This document shows, one piece after another, positions 17,738 to 26,088 of a DNA stretch of 42,812 nucleotides (position 1 is the stretch's first letter; every line of letters begins with the position of its first letter). Both the position numbers and the translations under genes were made by a program. The stretch is taken from NCBI GenBank assembly GCA_964401045.1, contig CAYNXB010000016.1:1-42812 (forward strand). The letters are read 5' to 3'. A model generated the notes under the pieces. It searched no databases. It was not told the origin of the DNA and saw only the letters and a list, made by a program, of their open reading frames with translations. Source of the stretch: CAYNXB01 sp964401045. Lineage in GTDB: Bacteria > Pseudomonadota > Alphaproteobacteria > Sphingomonadales > Sphingomonadaceae.

Positions 17738-19258
17738 ATGAACAAACTAACCAGGACCCTGTCGATCGCCGGAGCGGCCGCTCTAGCGGCGCAAGCTCCG
17801 GCTTCGGCCCAAGACACGGACCCGATCGGCGAAACTGCGCAGGGCGATCTTGCGGTGACGATCTACAACAACGGTCAGGCACTGGTGCAGGACGTGCGCC
17901 AGCTGCCGATTGCACAGGGCCGCAGCCGGATCGAGTTTCCCGATGTCTCGGCCTCGATCCGCCCGGAAACACTGAGCTTCTCGGCCGCAAACACCGGCAT
18001 CGTCGAGCAGAACTTCGATTTCGACCTGCTCTCGCCCGGCAAGCTGATGGAAAAGGCGATCGGCCAGACCGTGACGCTGTTGCGCACCAACCCGGCGACA
18101 GGGCAGGAGACGCGTGAACGGGCGACCGTGCTCTCGACCTCCGGGGGCGTGGTGATCCGAATCGGTGAGCGGATCGAAGTCTTGCGCGATGACGGGCTGC
18201 CGGTGCGGGTGATCTTCGACCGCGTGCCGCCCAACCTGCGCGCGCGCCCCACGCTGTCAGTCACTCTCGACAGCACCCGCGGGGGCACGCGCCCGGCAAC
18301 GATCCGCTACCTCACGCCCGGCCTCGGCTGGGCCGCGGACTACGTCTCGCTTTACGATGAGGCCAAGGGGACCATCGACATGCAGGGCTGGGTGACGCTG
18401 ACCAACAACACCGGCACCACGTTCCATGCGGCCGACACTCTGCTGGTGGCGGGCAATCCCAACTCCGCCGGCAATGTCCAGCCTAGCCGCGGCCGCTACG
18501 TGCCGCCGCCCCCGCCGGGGCGCAAGATGGTTCCCGGGACCGAAACCGCCGATCGCGAGCGGCTCGGCGATTTCTATCTCTATCCAATCGCCGAGCGGAC
18601 CACGATCGCCAACGCCCAGACCAAGCAGGTCAGCTTTCTCGACGTGCAGGGTGTGCCGGCGCGCAAGGTCTATGGCCGCACGGTCGGCTGGCTGGCGACC
18701 GATTCGCAACCGGTCAACGCGCAGAGCCAGATCGCTTTCTCGAGTTCGCGGAACGGCGGCCTCGGCGACGCCCTCCCTGCCGGGACGGTCCGGTTCTATC
18801 AGCGCGACAAAGCGGGCAACCCACAGTTCATCGGCGAGAACGCCATCGGCCACACGCCGATGGGCAGCGAGTTGACGCTTGCGACGGGCGATGCGTTCGA
18901 CGTGTTCGCGCAAGCCGAGGTCGAGAAGCGCGAGAAGATCACCAGCGACGAGTACGAGCGCAGCTCCCGCTACCGGGTGAAGGTCAACGGCGAGGAAGTG
19001 AAGACCATCGAGATCGATCGCGCGGTCGACTACTGGCGCACGACTATGCGCTACACCCTGACCAACGCCAAGCCGACCCCGGTCGACGTCGAACTGGTCC
19101 AGGCGGGCCTCGATCACGGGTGGTGGTGGAACGATTATCGGGTGACCAGCGAGGACGTGCCCGGCACCCAGGTCAACGCCGACCGGCGCAAGTACGTGAT
19201 CACCGTTCCCGCCAACGGCAAGCGCGAGGTCCGCGTCACTTACGAGACGCGGTACTAG
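17738..19258 (+). CDS. Secreted DUF4139 protein (first of tandem pair)
   Basis: A 506-residue exported protein with a DUF4139 domain. Residues 1-25 form a signal peptide ending ASAQ-D. The N-terminal strand YNNGQALVQDVRQLP and the RTNPATG, FDRVPPNL and YLTPGLGWAADYVSLYDE segments are shared with the next gene. A proline run (VPPPPPG) sits near residue 258. The mature protein contains no cysteine. A GGGGAGG ribosome site precedes the ATG. The stop is 12 bases before the ATG of its paralogue, so the pair is an operon. DUF4139 has no settled function in bacteria; a periplasmic or cell-surface role is inferred from the signal peptide. Confidence 0.85.
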   Translation: MNKLTRTLSIAGAAALAAQAPASAQDTDPIGETAQGDLAVTIYNNGQALVQDVRQLPIAQGRSRIEFPDVSASIRPETLSFSAANTGIVEQNFDFDLLSPGKLMEKAIGQTVTLLRTNPATGQETRERATVLSTSGGVVIRIGERIEVLRDDGLPVRVIFDRVPPNLRARPTLSVTLDSTRGGTRPATIRYLTPGLGWAADYVSLYDEAKGTIDMQGWVTLTNNTGTTFHAADTLLVAGNPNSAGNVQPSRGRYVPPPPPGRKMVPGTETADRERLGDFYLYPIAERTTIANAQTKQVSFLDVQGVPARKVYGRTVGWLATDSQPVNAQSQIAFSSSRNGGLGDALPAGTVRFYQRDKAGNPQFIGENAIGHTPMGSELTLATGDAFDVFAQAEVEKREKITSDEYERSSRYRVKVNGEEVKTIEIDRAVDYWRTTMRYTLTNAKPTPVDVELVQAGLDHGWWWNDYRVTSEDVPGTQVNADRRKYVITVPANGKREVRVTYETRY

Positions 19259-19270
19259 GGAGCGCGGGGC

Positions 19271-20884
19271 ATGCGCCGCACCGTCTTGCTGATCGCGCTG
19301 CTCGCGGGAGCGTGGACCGCGCCGCTCGCCGCGCGCGAGGCGGTGCCTGCCTCGGCGCCAAGCGCGCTGGCGGTGACAATGTACCGCGATCCCGCGCGCG
19401 GGATCGGCGACGAAATGGATCGCCGGTGGCCGCGCGGCTTCGCGATGATCACCGAGACGCGCACCGTCACCCTGCCGCCGGGCGAATCGACGGTCCGCTT
19501 TGAAGGGGTGGCTGAGGGGATGGTCGCGGTCAGCGCAATCGTCACCGGCCTGCCCGGCGGGACGATCGAGAAGAACCGCAACGCCGACCTGCTGAGCCCC
19601 GCGGCGCTGGTCGACGGCACGCTCGGCAACCGGGTGATGGTAACGCGCACGAACCCGGCGACCGGCGTGGCGGTGAGCGAATCCGCGGTGGTCCGCACCC
19701 GCGCCGACGGCGGCCTGGTCCTGCAGACCAGCGAGGGCTTCGAGGCGGTGCGCTGCGCCGGCATGCCCGAGAAGCTGACGTTCGACCGCGTGCCCGCCGG
19801 GCTTTCGCCGCAACCGGTGTTCAGCATCGACACCCGCGATGCGGCGGGCGGCACCTACACGGTTGAACTGACATATCTCGCCTGGGGTTTCGATTGGCAG
19901 GCGCACTATGTCGCGACGCTCGATGAGCGCGGACGGGGTGGCGCGGTCGGGCTGAAGCTGATGAGCTGGCTGACCCTGCTCAACGACAACGGCCAGAGCT
20001 TTCCCGATGCCGAGCTGCTGGTGGTTGCAGGCCGGCTCAACGTGGTGAGCGATTTCGAGGCGCTGGCCGATCCGCCGAGAGCGCGGGGCCTGTACCTGAC
20101 CTGTTATCCGCTCGGCAGCACCGCGAGGGGAAGCGCGGAAGTGGCGGACATGGCGTTTCGCGGCCTTCGGCCTCCGCCTCCGCCGCCGCCCGCTCCGATA
20201 ATGGCGATGGCGCGGGAGGCACAGGACATCGTCGTGACCGGATCGAGCATCGCCAACAAGGCGCAGGAAGAGGCGCTCGGCGATCTCAAGCTCTATCGCG
20301 TGCCCGAGCGGGTGACGATCGCTGCGCAAAGCCTCAAGCAGGTCGCGTTCCTCGATCAAAACGATGTCGAAGGTCGGCTGCTCTATAGCACCTCGTGTTC
20401 TCCGTGGGACGAACAGGACGAGCCGCAGCCGACAAGCATCCTGCTCGCCACCGTCAACGACAAGCGCCACGGCCTCGGCATGGCGCTGCCGATGGGCGGG
20501 GTGACAGTGTTCGAGCCATCCGCGTACGGCGATCAGCTCGTCGCCGAAGACCGGGTGCGTGATTATGCCGAGGGCCAGGACGTCGAGCTCGGGCTGGGCG
20601 AGAGCCGACAGGTGTTTGCGCAGTGCGAGCGGGCGGACGTCAAAGGTGAGGACGATGGCGAAAACGCGAACTGGCGGCCGATGCGGACTACTGTCAGCAA
20701 CGCAAACCCGCAGCCCGTCATGCTCCGGGTGGCACTTGGCTCGCCGGTCGACTTGCAGTTCCGCGGGCTCAAGCGGACGCGGGTGAAGGATGGGGTGACG
20801 ATTGCGGAAGTCACGATCCCGGGTAACAGCCGCCGCGTGGTGGCGTGGGACGTGCGCCGGGCTTCAGATACGGCGAGCGACTAG
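19271..20884 (+). CDS. Secreted DUF4139 protein (second of tandem pair)
   Basis: A 537-residue paralogue of the preceding protein with a signal peptide (residues 1-21, APLAA-RE). The aligned blocks LLSPAALVDGTLGNRVMVTR, FDRVPAGLSPQP and YLAWGFDWQAHYVATLDE confirm the duplication. It differs in three ways. It has an extended N-terminal insert, and it has four or so cysteines (in VRCAG, LTCYP, TSCSP and AQCER) where its partner has none. It also has a linker with seven prolines followed by QDIVVTGSSI near residue 317. The IVVTG string is best known from the N-termini of sphingomonad TonB-dependent receptors. The stop lies just upstream of the recA control region. Function unknown. Confidence 0.83.
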   Translation: MRRTVLLIALLAGAWTAPLAAREAVPASAPSALAVTMYRDPARGIGDEMDRRWPRGFAMITETRTVTLPPGESTVRFEGVAEGMVAVSAIVTGLPGGTIEKNRNADLLSPAALVDGTLGNRVMVTRTNPATGVAVSESAVVRTRADGGLVLQTSEGFEAVRCAGMPEKLTFDRVPAGLSPQPVFSIDTRDAAGGTYTVELTYLAWGFDWQAHYVATLDERGRGGAVGLKLMSWLTLLNDNGQSFPDAELLVVAGRLNVVSDFEALADPPRARGLYLTCYPLGSTARGSAEVADMAFRGLRPPPPPPPAPIMAMAREAQDIVVTGSSIANKAQEEALGDLKLYRVPERVTIAAQSLKQVAFLDQNDVEGRLLYSTSCSPWDEQDEPQPTSILLATVNDKRHGLGMALPMGGVTVFEPSAYGDQLVAEDRVRDYAEGQDVELGLGESRQVFAQCERADVKGEDDGENANWRPMRTTVSNANPQPVMLRVALGSPVDLQFRGLKRTRVKDGVTIAEVTIPGNSRRVVAWDVRRASDTASD

Positions 20885-20913
20885 CCGAGCCCGTCACCGC
20901 GAGAAAAATTTTC

Positions 20914-20928
20914 GTTCCCCACTTGTTC
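20914..20928 (+). promoter_or_regulatory. LexA (SOS) box of recA
   Basis: GTTC at 20914-20917 and GTTC at 20925-20928 are separated by exactly seven bases, the direct-repeat LexA operator known from alphaproteobacteria. The second GTTC overlaps a plausible -35 element (TTGTTC, 20923-20928), so bound LexA would block RNA polymerase. The recA ATG is 91 bases downstream. A GAAC at 20934-20937 also forms an inverted pair with the second GTTC. Confidence 0.8.
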
Positions 20929-21018
20929 TATTAGAACAAACCAGATACATCACCCTTGTCACAGCGAAACCGGGCTCAAGTCAGGTCCCGGCCCTAGGCA
21001 AGCAAGGGAGGCCATGCG

Positions 21019-22104
21019 ATGGCGGCGGCGAATCTGAAACTGGTGGAAGGTAAGGGCGTGGATCTGGACCGTCAGAAGGCGCTCGACGCCGCCCTCGCGC
21101 AGATCGATCGGGCATTCGGCAAAGGCTCTGCGATGAAGCTGGGCAGCCGTCAGGCGATGGAGATCGAGGCGATCTCCACCGGGTCGCTCGGGCTCGATAT
21201 CGCGCTCGGCGTCGGCGGCCTGCCGCGCGGCCGGGTGATCGAGGTTTACGGGCCCGAAAGCTCGGGCAAGACCACTCTTGCGCTGCACGTCATCGCCGAG
21301 GCGCAGAAGAACGGCGGCACCGCCGCCTTCGTCGACGCCGAGCACGCGCTCGATCCGGCATATGCCAAGAAGCTCGGCGTCGACATCGACGAGCTGATCG
21401 TGTCGCAGCCCGACACCGGCGAGCAGGCGCTTGAGATTGTCGATACCCTTGTACGCTCGAACGCGATCGACGTCCTGGTGATCGATTCGGTTGCCGCGTT
21501 GGTTCCACGGGCCGAGATCGAAGGCGAGATGGGCGACAGCCACGTCGGCCTCCAGGCGCGTCTCATGTCGCAGTCGCTGCGCAAGTTGACCGGCTCGATC
21601 AGCCGCTCGCGCTGCATGGTCATCTTCATCAACCAGCTGCGCATGAAGATCGGCGTGATGTACGGCAATCCGGAAACCACTACCGGCGGCAACGCGCTCA
21701 AGTTCTACGCTTCGGTCCGGCTCGACATCCGCCGCACCGGGCAGATCAAGGAACGTGATGAGATCGTCGGCAACGCCACCCGCGTGAAGGTTGTGAAGAA
21801 CAAGGTTTCGCCGCCGTTCAAACAGGTAGAATTCGACATCATGTACGGCCAGGGAATTTCCAAGGTCGGCGAGATTCTCGACCTCGGGGTCAAGGCCGGG
21901 CTGGTCGAGAAGTCCGGCAGCTGGTTCTCGTACGACAGCATTCGCATCGGCCAGGGCCGCGAGAATGCCAAGCAGTACCTCAAGGAAAATCCCGAAGTTT
22001 CCGACCGGTTGGAAGCCGCTATTCGCGGCCGAACCGACGCGGTCGCCGAGGAGATGATGACGGGTCCCGGCAGCGACGACGCTGACGACGGATCCGAAGA
22101 CTGA
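21019..22104 (+). CDS. recA: Recombinase RecA
   Basis: A 361-residue DNA-dependent ATPase for strand exchange that also triggers LexA self-cleavage in the SOS response. The Walker A motif GPESSGKTT is at residues 78-86. VIDSVAALVPRAEIEGEMGD, the GLQARLMSQSLRKLTGSI loop and the NQLRMKIGVMYGNPETTTGG loop 2 region are intact. The C-terminus is acidic (GSDDADDGSED), as usual for autoregulation. The ATG at 21019 is set by AAGGGAGG at 21004-21012; an out-of-frame ATG at 21014 is a decoy. It has its own LexA-controlled promoter and a terminator, so it is monocistronic. Confidence 0.98.
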   Translation: MAAANLKLVEGKGVDLDRQKALDAALAQIDRAFGKGSAMKLGSRQAMEIEAISTGSLGLDIALGVGGLPRGRVIEVYGPESSGKTTLALHVIAEAQKNGGTAAFVDAEHALDPAYAKKLGVDIDELIVSQPDTGEQALEIVDTLVRSNAIDVLVIDSVAALVPRAEIEGEMGDSHVGLQARLMSQSLRKLTGSISRSRCMVIFINQLRMKIGVMYGNPETTTGGNALKFYASVRLDIRRTGQIKERDEIVGNATRVKVVKNKVSPPFKQVEFDIMYGQGISKVGEILDLGVKAGLVEKSGSWFSYDSIRIGQGRENAKQYLKENPEVSDRLEAAIRGRTDAVAEEMMTGPGSDDADDGSED

Positions 22105-22158
22105 TCCTCACCCCGACGCGCCCGCCTCTCCACCCCAGGGCGCGCCGCTGACAACCGG

Positions 22159-22204
22159 AAGGCCGGCGCTCTCCGCCCCATGGCGGGCTGGCGCCGGCCT
22201 TTTC
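22159..22204 (+). terminator. Intrinsic terminator of recA
   Basis: An 11-bp perfect stem (AAGGCCGGCGC at 22159-22169 with its complement at 22191-22201) encloses a 21-base loop. That loop holds a smaller CCGCC/GGCGG hairpin of its own. The stem runs into TTTT at 22201-22204. It lies 55 bases after the recA stop. Confidence 0.75.
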
Positions 22205-22282
22205 CGTATGCGTTCGGGCTGGCATGCCCATCGTTGCATGGCTATGGAGCCGCACTCCGCGGGTCGCCCTGAGGGGATTGTG

Positions 22283-23101
22283 ATGGCGATGGACTGGCAG
22301 GGGCGCACCGGCGCCGCTTGGGCGGCTGAGTGGCGCCGCACAGACCGGATTTTCGCGGGCGTGACTGAGCGGCTGCTTTCGCGCAGCCGAGACTTCGCGT
22401 TCCAGTGCGCGCTCGATGTCGGGTGCGGCGCGGGTGAGTTGTCACTCGCGCTGGCGCGCGGCCGGCCGCGGGTCGAGATCGTCGGGATCGACATCTCGCC
22501 GCAGTTGATCGAGGCGGCGCGTGAACGGGGCAGCCACCTGCTCAACGCCCGCTTCGAAGTCGCCGACGCGACGCAATGGCGCCCGGACGAAGACTTCGCG
22601 CCGGACTTCCTTATCTCCCGCCACGGGGTGATGTTCTTCAACGATCCGACTACGGCGTTCGCGCACCTGCGTGAGATCGCAGGCCCCGGCGCGGGGCTGC
22701 TGTTCTCATGCTTCCGCGGGCCGGAGGTCAACGAGATGATCGCGGGGATAGCCGAGTTGTTGCCGCCGCCCGCCAAGGCGCCTGATCCGCATGCGCCCGG
22801 TCCGCTCGCGTTCGCCGATCCGGATTACGTTCGCCCGATCCTTGAGAACGCCGGTTGGCACGACGTCACGTTCGAAGCGCACGATTTTGCCACCGTCGTC
22901 GGCGCAGGTCCCGATCCGCTGGGCGACGCGGTCGAATTCTTCTCGACGATAGGCCCGCTTGCAGAGGCAGCGAGCCAGATGGGGGAGGCCGAGCGCGAAC
23001 GCTTGTTCGCCCGTGTGCGCGGCATGCTCGAGCCGCGAATCCTGAACGGCACGATCGCTCTGCGCGGCGGCGCGTGGATCGTCGGTGCGCGCAAGGGTTG
23101 A
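22283..23101 (+). CDS. Class I SAM-dependent methyltransferase
   Basis: A 272-residue methyltransferase with the seven-strand fold. Motif I is ALDVGCGAGELSLAL, followed by the acidic residue of GIDISPQLIEAA that binds SAM ribose, then EVADATQW and SRHGVMFFNDP. The C-terminal half is variable and probably sets the substrate, which is unknown. I chose the ATG at 22283 because GAGGGG (22271-22276) lies six bases upstream. In-frame starts at 22208 and 22238 would add 25 or 15 residues without a ribosome site. The terminator that ends recA lies between, so it probably has its own promoter. Confidence 0.82.
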   Translation: MAMDWQGRTGAAWAAEWRRTDRIFAGVTERLLSRSRDFAFQCALDVGCGAGELSLALARGRPRVEIVGIDISPQLIEAARERGSHLLNARFEVADATQWRPDEDFAPDFLISRHGVMFFNDPTTAFAHLREIAGPGAGLLFSCFRGPEVNEMIAGIAELLPPPAKAPDPHAPGPLAFADPDYVRPILENAGWHDVTFEAHDFATVVGAGPDPLGDAVEFFSTIGPLAEAASQMGEAERERLFARVRGMLEPRILNGTIALRGGAWIVGARKG

Positions 23102-23196
23102 ACCTGCGCAACATATGCCCGAAAATCGCCACAATCGCCCACTGTAAGCCGCGTAATCCGCTTGTCGCGCGTCTGACCAACCCCTAACTCGCACCC

Positions 23197-25857
23197 ATGC
23201 AGTCGACCAACGACATCCGCCGCGCATTCCTCGAATATTTCGCGGCCAACGACCATCTCGTCGTGCCCTCGGCGCCGCTGGTGCCGTACAACGATCCGAC
23301 GTTGATGTTCGTCAACGCGGGCATGGTGCCGTTCAAGAACGTGTTCACCGGGCTGGAGACTCCGCCGGCTCCACGCGCGGCGTCGAGCCAGAAGTGCGTC
23401 CGCGCGGGCGGCAAGCACAACGATCTCGACAATGTCGGTTACACCGCGCGGCACCTGACGCTGTTCGAGATGCTCGGCAACTTCAGTTTCGGCGACTATT
23501 TCAAGGAACGCGCGATCGAGCTCGCGTGGAACCTCGTCACGCGCGAGTTCGGGTTGCCGGCTGAGCGCCTCACCGCCACCGTCTATCACACGGACGACCA
23601 GGCCTTTGACCTGTGGCGCAAGATCTCGGGCCTCCCTGAGGAGCGGATCATCCGCATCGCCACCAAGGACAACTTCTGGGCGATGGGCGCGGATGGGCCA
23701 TGCGGGCCGTCATCGGAGATATTCTGGGATCACGGGCAGGACGTGCCCGGCGGCCCGCCGGGATCGCCCGATGAGGACGGCGATCGCTACGTCGAAATCT
23801 GGAATCTGGTGTTCATGCAGCACTTGCAGGAAGCGGACCAGATCGTCGGCGACCTGCCGCGGCCGTCGATCGATACCGGCATGGGCCTCGAGCGTATGGC
23901 GACCGTGCTCCAGGGCGTGCGCAGCGTGTTCGACACCGACACGTTCCGCGAACTGATCCAGGCCTCGCAGGAGCTGACTGCGAACAATGCGCCGGAGATG
24001 GACGCGAGCCATCGGGTGATCGCGGACCATTTGCGCTCGACCAGCTTCCTGATCGCCGATGGCGTGCTGCCCTCGAACGAGGGGCGCGGTTACGTGCTGC
24101 GGCGGATCATGCGCCGCGCGATGCGCCACGCGCACCTGCTCGGCGCGAAGGACCCGCTGATGCACCGGCTCGTGCCGATGCTGATCGAAGAGATGGGCCA
24201 GGCGTACCCCGAGCTGATCCGCGCGCAGCCGCTGATCCAGGAGACGCTCCAGCGCGAGGAAACGCGCTTCCGCCAGACGCTCGACAAGGGCTTGCGGCTG
24301 CTCGACGAGACGACCCAGGGCTTGAGCGTGGGCGACAGCCTGCCGGGCGCAACTGCGTTCAAGCTCTACGACACCTTCGGCTTTCCGTACGATCTGACCG
24401 AAGACGCCCTGCGCGCCCGCGGCATCGGGGTCGACAAGGCGGGCTTCGATGCGGCGATGGCCGAGCAGAAGGCGGCGGCGCGCGCGGCGTGGAAAGGCTC
24501 GGGCGGGGCGGCCGAGGGCGAAGTGTGGTTCGACATCGCCGAGCGCGAAGGCGCCAGCGAGTTCACCGGCTACAGCTCGACCGAAGGCGAGGGTCGGGTG
24601 GTTGCGCTGGTGGTCGACGGCAAGGAAGTTGCGCGTGCCGACGCCGGCGCCGAGGTCACGGTGCTGGTCAACCAGACGCCGTTCTACGGCGAAAGCGGCG
24701 GCCAGAGCGGAGACGCGGGGACGATTTCTACCCCCGAAGGCTTGAATATCTCGGTGCGTGACACCGCCAAGCCGCTCGGGCGGCTGCATGCGATGCAGGG
24801 CACGGTCGAGGCTGGCGCGATCGCGGTGGGCGACACCGTGCACCTGGCGGTCGACGCTGAGCGGCGCGACCGCATTCGCGCCAACCATTCGGCCACCCAC
24901 CTCCTGCACGCCGCGCTGCGCAACGTGCTGGGCGGGCACGTGACGCAGAAGGGCTCGCTCGTCGCCGAAGGCCGCTTCCGGTTCGATTTTTCGCACCCCA
25001 AGCCGCTCACGGCTGAGGAGATCGCGCGGGTCGAGGCCGATGTGAACGCCGAGATTCGCCACAACGAGGAAGTCGGCACCCGCTTGATGAGCCCGGACGA
25101 CGCGGTCGAGGCAGGCGCGCTCGCGCTGTTCGGCGAGAAGTACGGCGATGAAGTTCGCGTGCTGTCGATGGGCCGCCGCTCAGGCGAAGGGCGCAACTTC
25201 TCGGTCGAGCTGTGCGGCGGCACCCACGTACGCGCCACCGGAGACATCGGCCTGTTTCGGATCGTCTCGGAGGGTGCGGTGTCATCGGGCGTGCGCCGCA
25301 TCGAAGCGCTGACCGGGGAGGCCGCGCGGCAGTGGCTGGTCGCGCGCGAGGACGCGCTCAAGCATGTTGCCGCCGCACTCAAGACCGCGCCGGAAGAAGT
25401 CGAAGTCCGCGTCGCCGCGCTGATCGAGGAACGCAGGCGGCTCGAGCGCGAGCTGGCCGATGCGAAGAAAACACTGGCTCTGGGGGGCGGCGGCCAGACC
25501 GCCGGATCGGCCGACGAGGATATCGCGGGCGTCAAGTTCTCGGGCCAGGTGCTCGATGGGCTAGATCCCAAAGACCTGCGCGGCCTGCTCGATCAGGCGA
25601 AGCAGAGGCTCGGCTCGGGCATCGCCGCGGCGGTCGCGGTGAACGAAGGGCGCGCGGCGTTCGCCGTCGCGGTCACCGAAGACTTGATCGGCCGCTTTAA
25701 CGCGGTCGAGCTGGTCCGCGCGGGCGTCGAAGCGCTCGGCGGCAAGGGTGGCGGTGGCAGGCCGGACATGGCGCAAGGCGGCGGACCCGACGGGTCGAAA
25801 GCGCAAGACGCGCTCGCCGTAGTGCGGGCGGCGCTCGCAGGTGAAAAGGTGGCCTAA
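23197..25857 (+). CDS. alaS: Alanyl-tRNA synthetase
   Basis: Charges tRNA-Ala and edits mischarged Ser and Gly. The 886-residue length is standard. The class II catalytic core begins at FLEYFAANDHLVVPSAPLVP, with NAGMVPFKNVFTG and RHLTLFEMLGNFSFGDYF. The editing domain has the zinc-binding motifs NHSATHLLH (about residue 565) and CGGTH (about 673). The C-terminal oligomerisation domain ends in the glycine-rich GGKGGGGRPDMAQGGG motif. The stop overlaps by three bases the end of a small convergent gene. The 95 bases upstream contain no recognisable T-box or other leader. Confidence 0.97.
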   Translation: MQSTNDIRRAFLEYFAANDHLVVPSAPLVPYNDPTLMFVNAGMVPFKNVFTGLETPPAPRAASSQKCVRAGGKHNDLDNVGYTARHLTLFEMLGNFSFGDYFKERAIELAWNLVTREFGLPAERLTATVYHTDDQAFDLWRKISGLPEERIIRIATKDNFWAMGADGPCGPSSEIFWDHGQDVPGGPPGSPDEDGDRYVEIWNLVFMQHLQEADQIVGDLPRPSIDTGMGLERMATVLQGVRSVFDTDTFRELIQASQELTANNAPEMDASHRVIADHLRSTSFLIADGVLPSNEGRGYVLRRIMRRAMRHAHLLGAKDPLMHRLVPMLIEEMGQAYPELIRAQPLIQETLQREETRFRQTLDKGLRLLDETTQGLSVGDSLPGATAFKLYDTFGFPYDLTEDALRARGIGVDKAGFDAAMAEQKAAARAAWKGSGGAAEGEVWFDIAEREGASEFTGYSSTEGEGRVVALVVDGKEVARADAGAEVTVLVNQTPFYGESGGQSGDAGTISTPEGLNISVRDTAKPLGRLHAMQGTVEAGAIAVGDTVHLAVDAERRDRIRANHSATHLLHAALRNVLGGHVTQKGSLVAEGRFRFDFSHPKPLTAEEIARVEADVNAEIRHNEEVGTRLMSPDDAVEAGALALFGEKYGDEVRVLSMGRRSGEGRNFSVELCGGTHVRATGDIGLFRIVSEGAVSSGVRRIEALTGEAARQWLVAREDALKHVAAALKTAPEEVEVRVAALIEERRRLERELADAKKTLALGGGGQTAGSADEDIAGVKFSGQVLDGLDPKDLRGLLDQAKQRLGSGIAAAVAVNEGRAAFAVAVTEDLIGRFNAVELVRAGVEALGGKGGGGRPDMAQGGGPDGSKAQDALAVVRAALAGEKVA

Positions 25858-26033
25858 CCCCGGCGGTAGCTCGCGGCGCGCGTCTCCGGCTCGCTGCCAC
25901 GCGGCGTATCAGGGCCGCCATTCGCTGAATGCCCGTTACGCTGGGCGTTCTTGATGCGCCCCTCGCTCTCGGACCGCTGGTTCTGCGGCTTCGCTCCAGT
26001 GGTGGCGTCCTGCGGCTCGTTACCGTCCTTCAT
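25854..26033 (-). CDS. Small hydrophilic protein, 59 residues, unknown
   Basis: A short open frame with an ATG at 26031-26033 and an AAAGGAAA ribosome site just upstream. It begins MKDGNEPQDATTGAKPQNQR and ends ETRAASYRRG. It has no hydrophobic stretch, no cysteine and many Glu, Arg, Asn, Gly and Pro residues, so it should be disordered in solution. It fills the gap between alaS and the antiporter gene exactly, and its stop overlaps the alaS stop. It has no recognised domain. The good ribosome site and fit to the gap support a real gene, but the call rests on those features only. Confidence 0.55.
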   Translation of the reverse strand: MKDGNEPQDATTGAKPQNQRSESEGRIKNAQRNGHSANGGPDTPRGSEPETRAASYRRG

Positions 26034-26088
26034 TGGAAATTTCCTTTCGCCCCAACAACGCGGGAGCGGGCGGGAATATCCGGGTGGA

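Noticed and set aside
20225..20254. IVVTGSSI considered as evidence of a TonB-dependent receptor gene
   Set aside because: The frame around it is a DUF4139 protein with no plug or barrel domain, so only the short motif is shared.
18257..20470. A 737-residue open frame on the minus strand
   Set aside because: It is antisense to both DUF4139 genes, whose frames have signal peptides and clear mutual homology. Its composition (many Arg, Ala, His) is that of a shadow frame.
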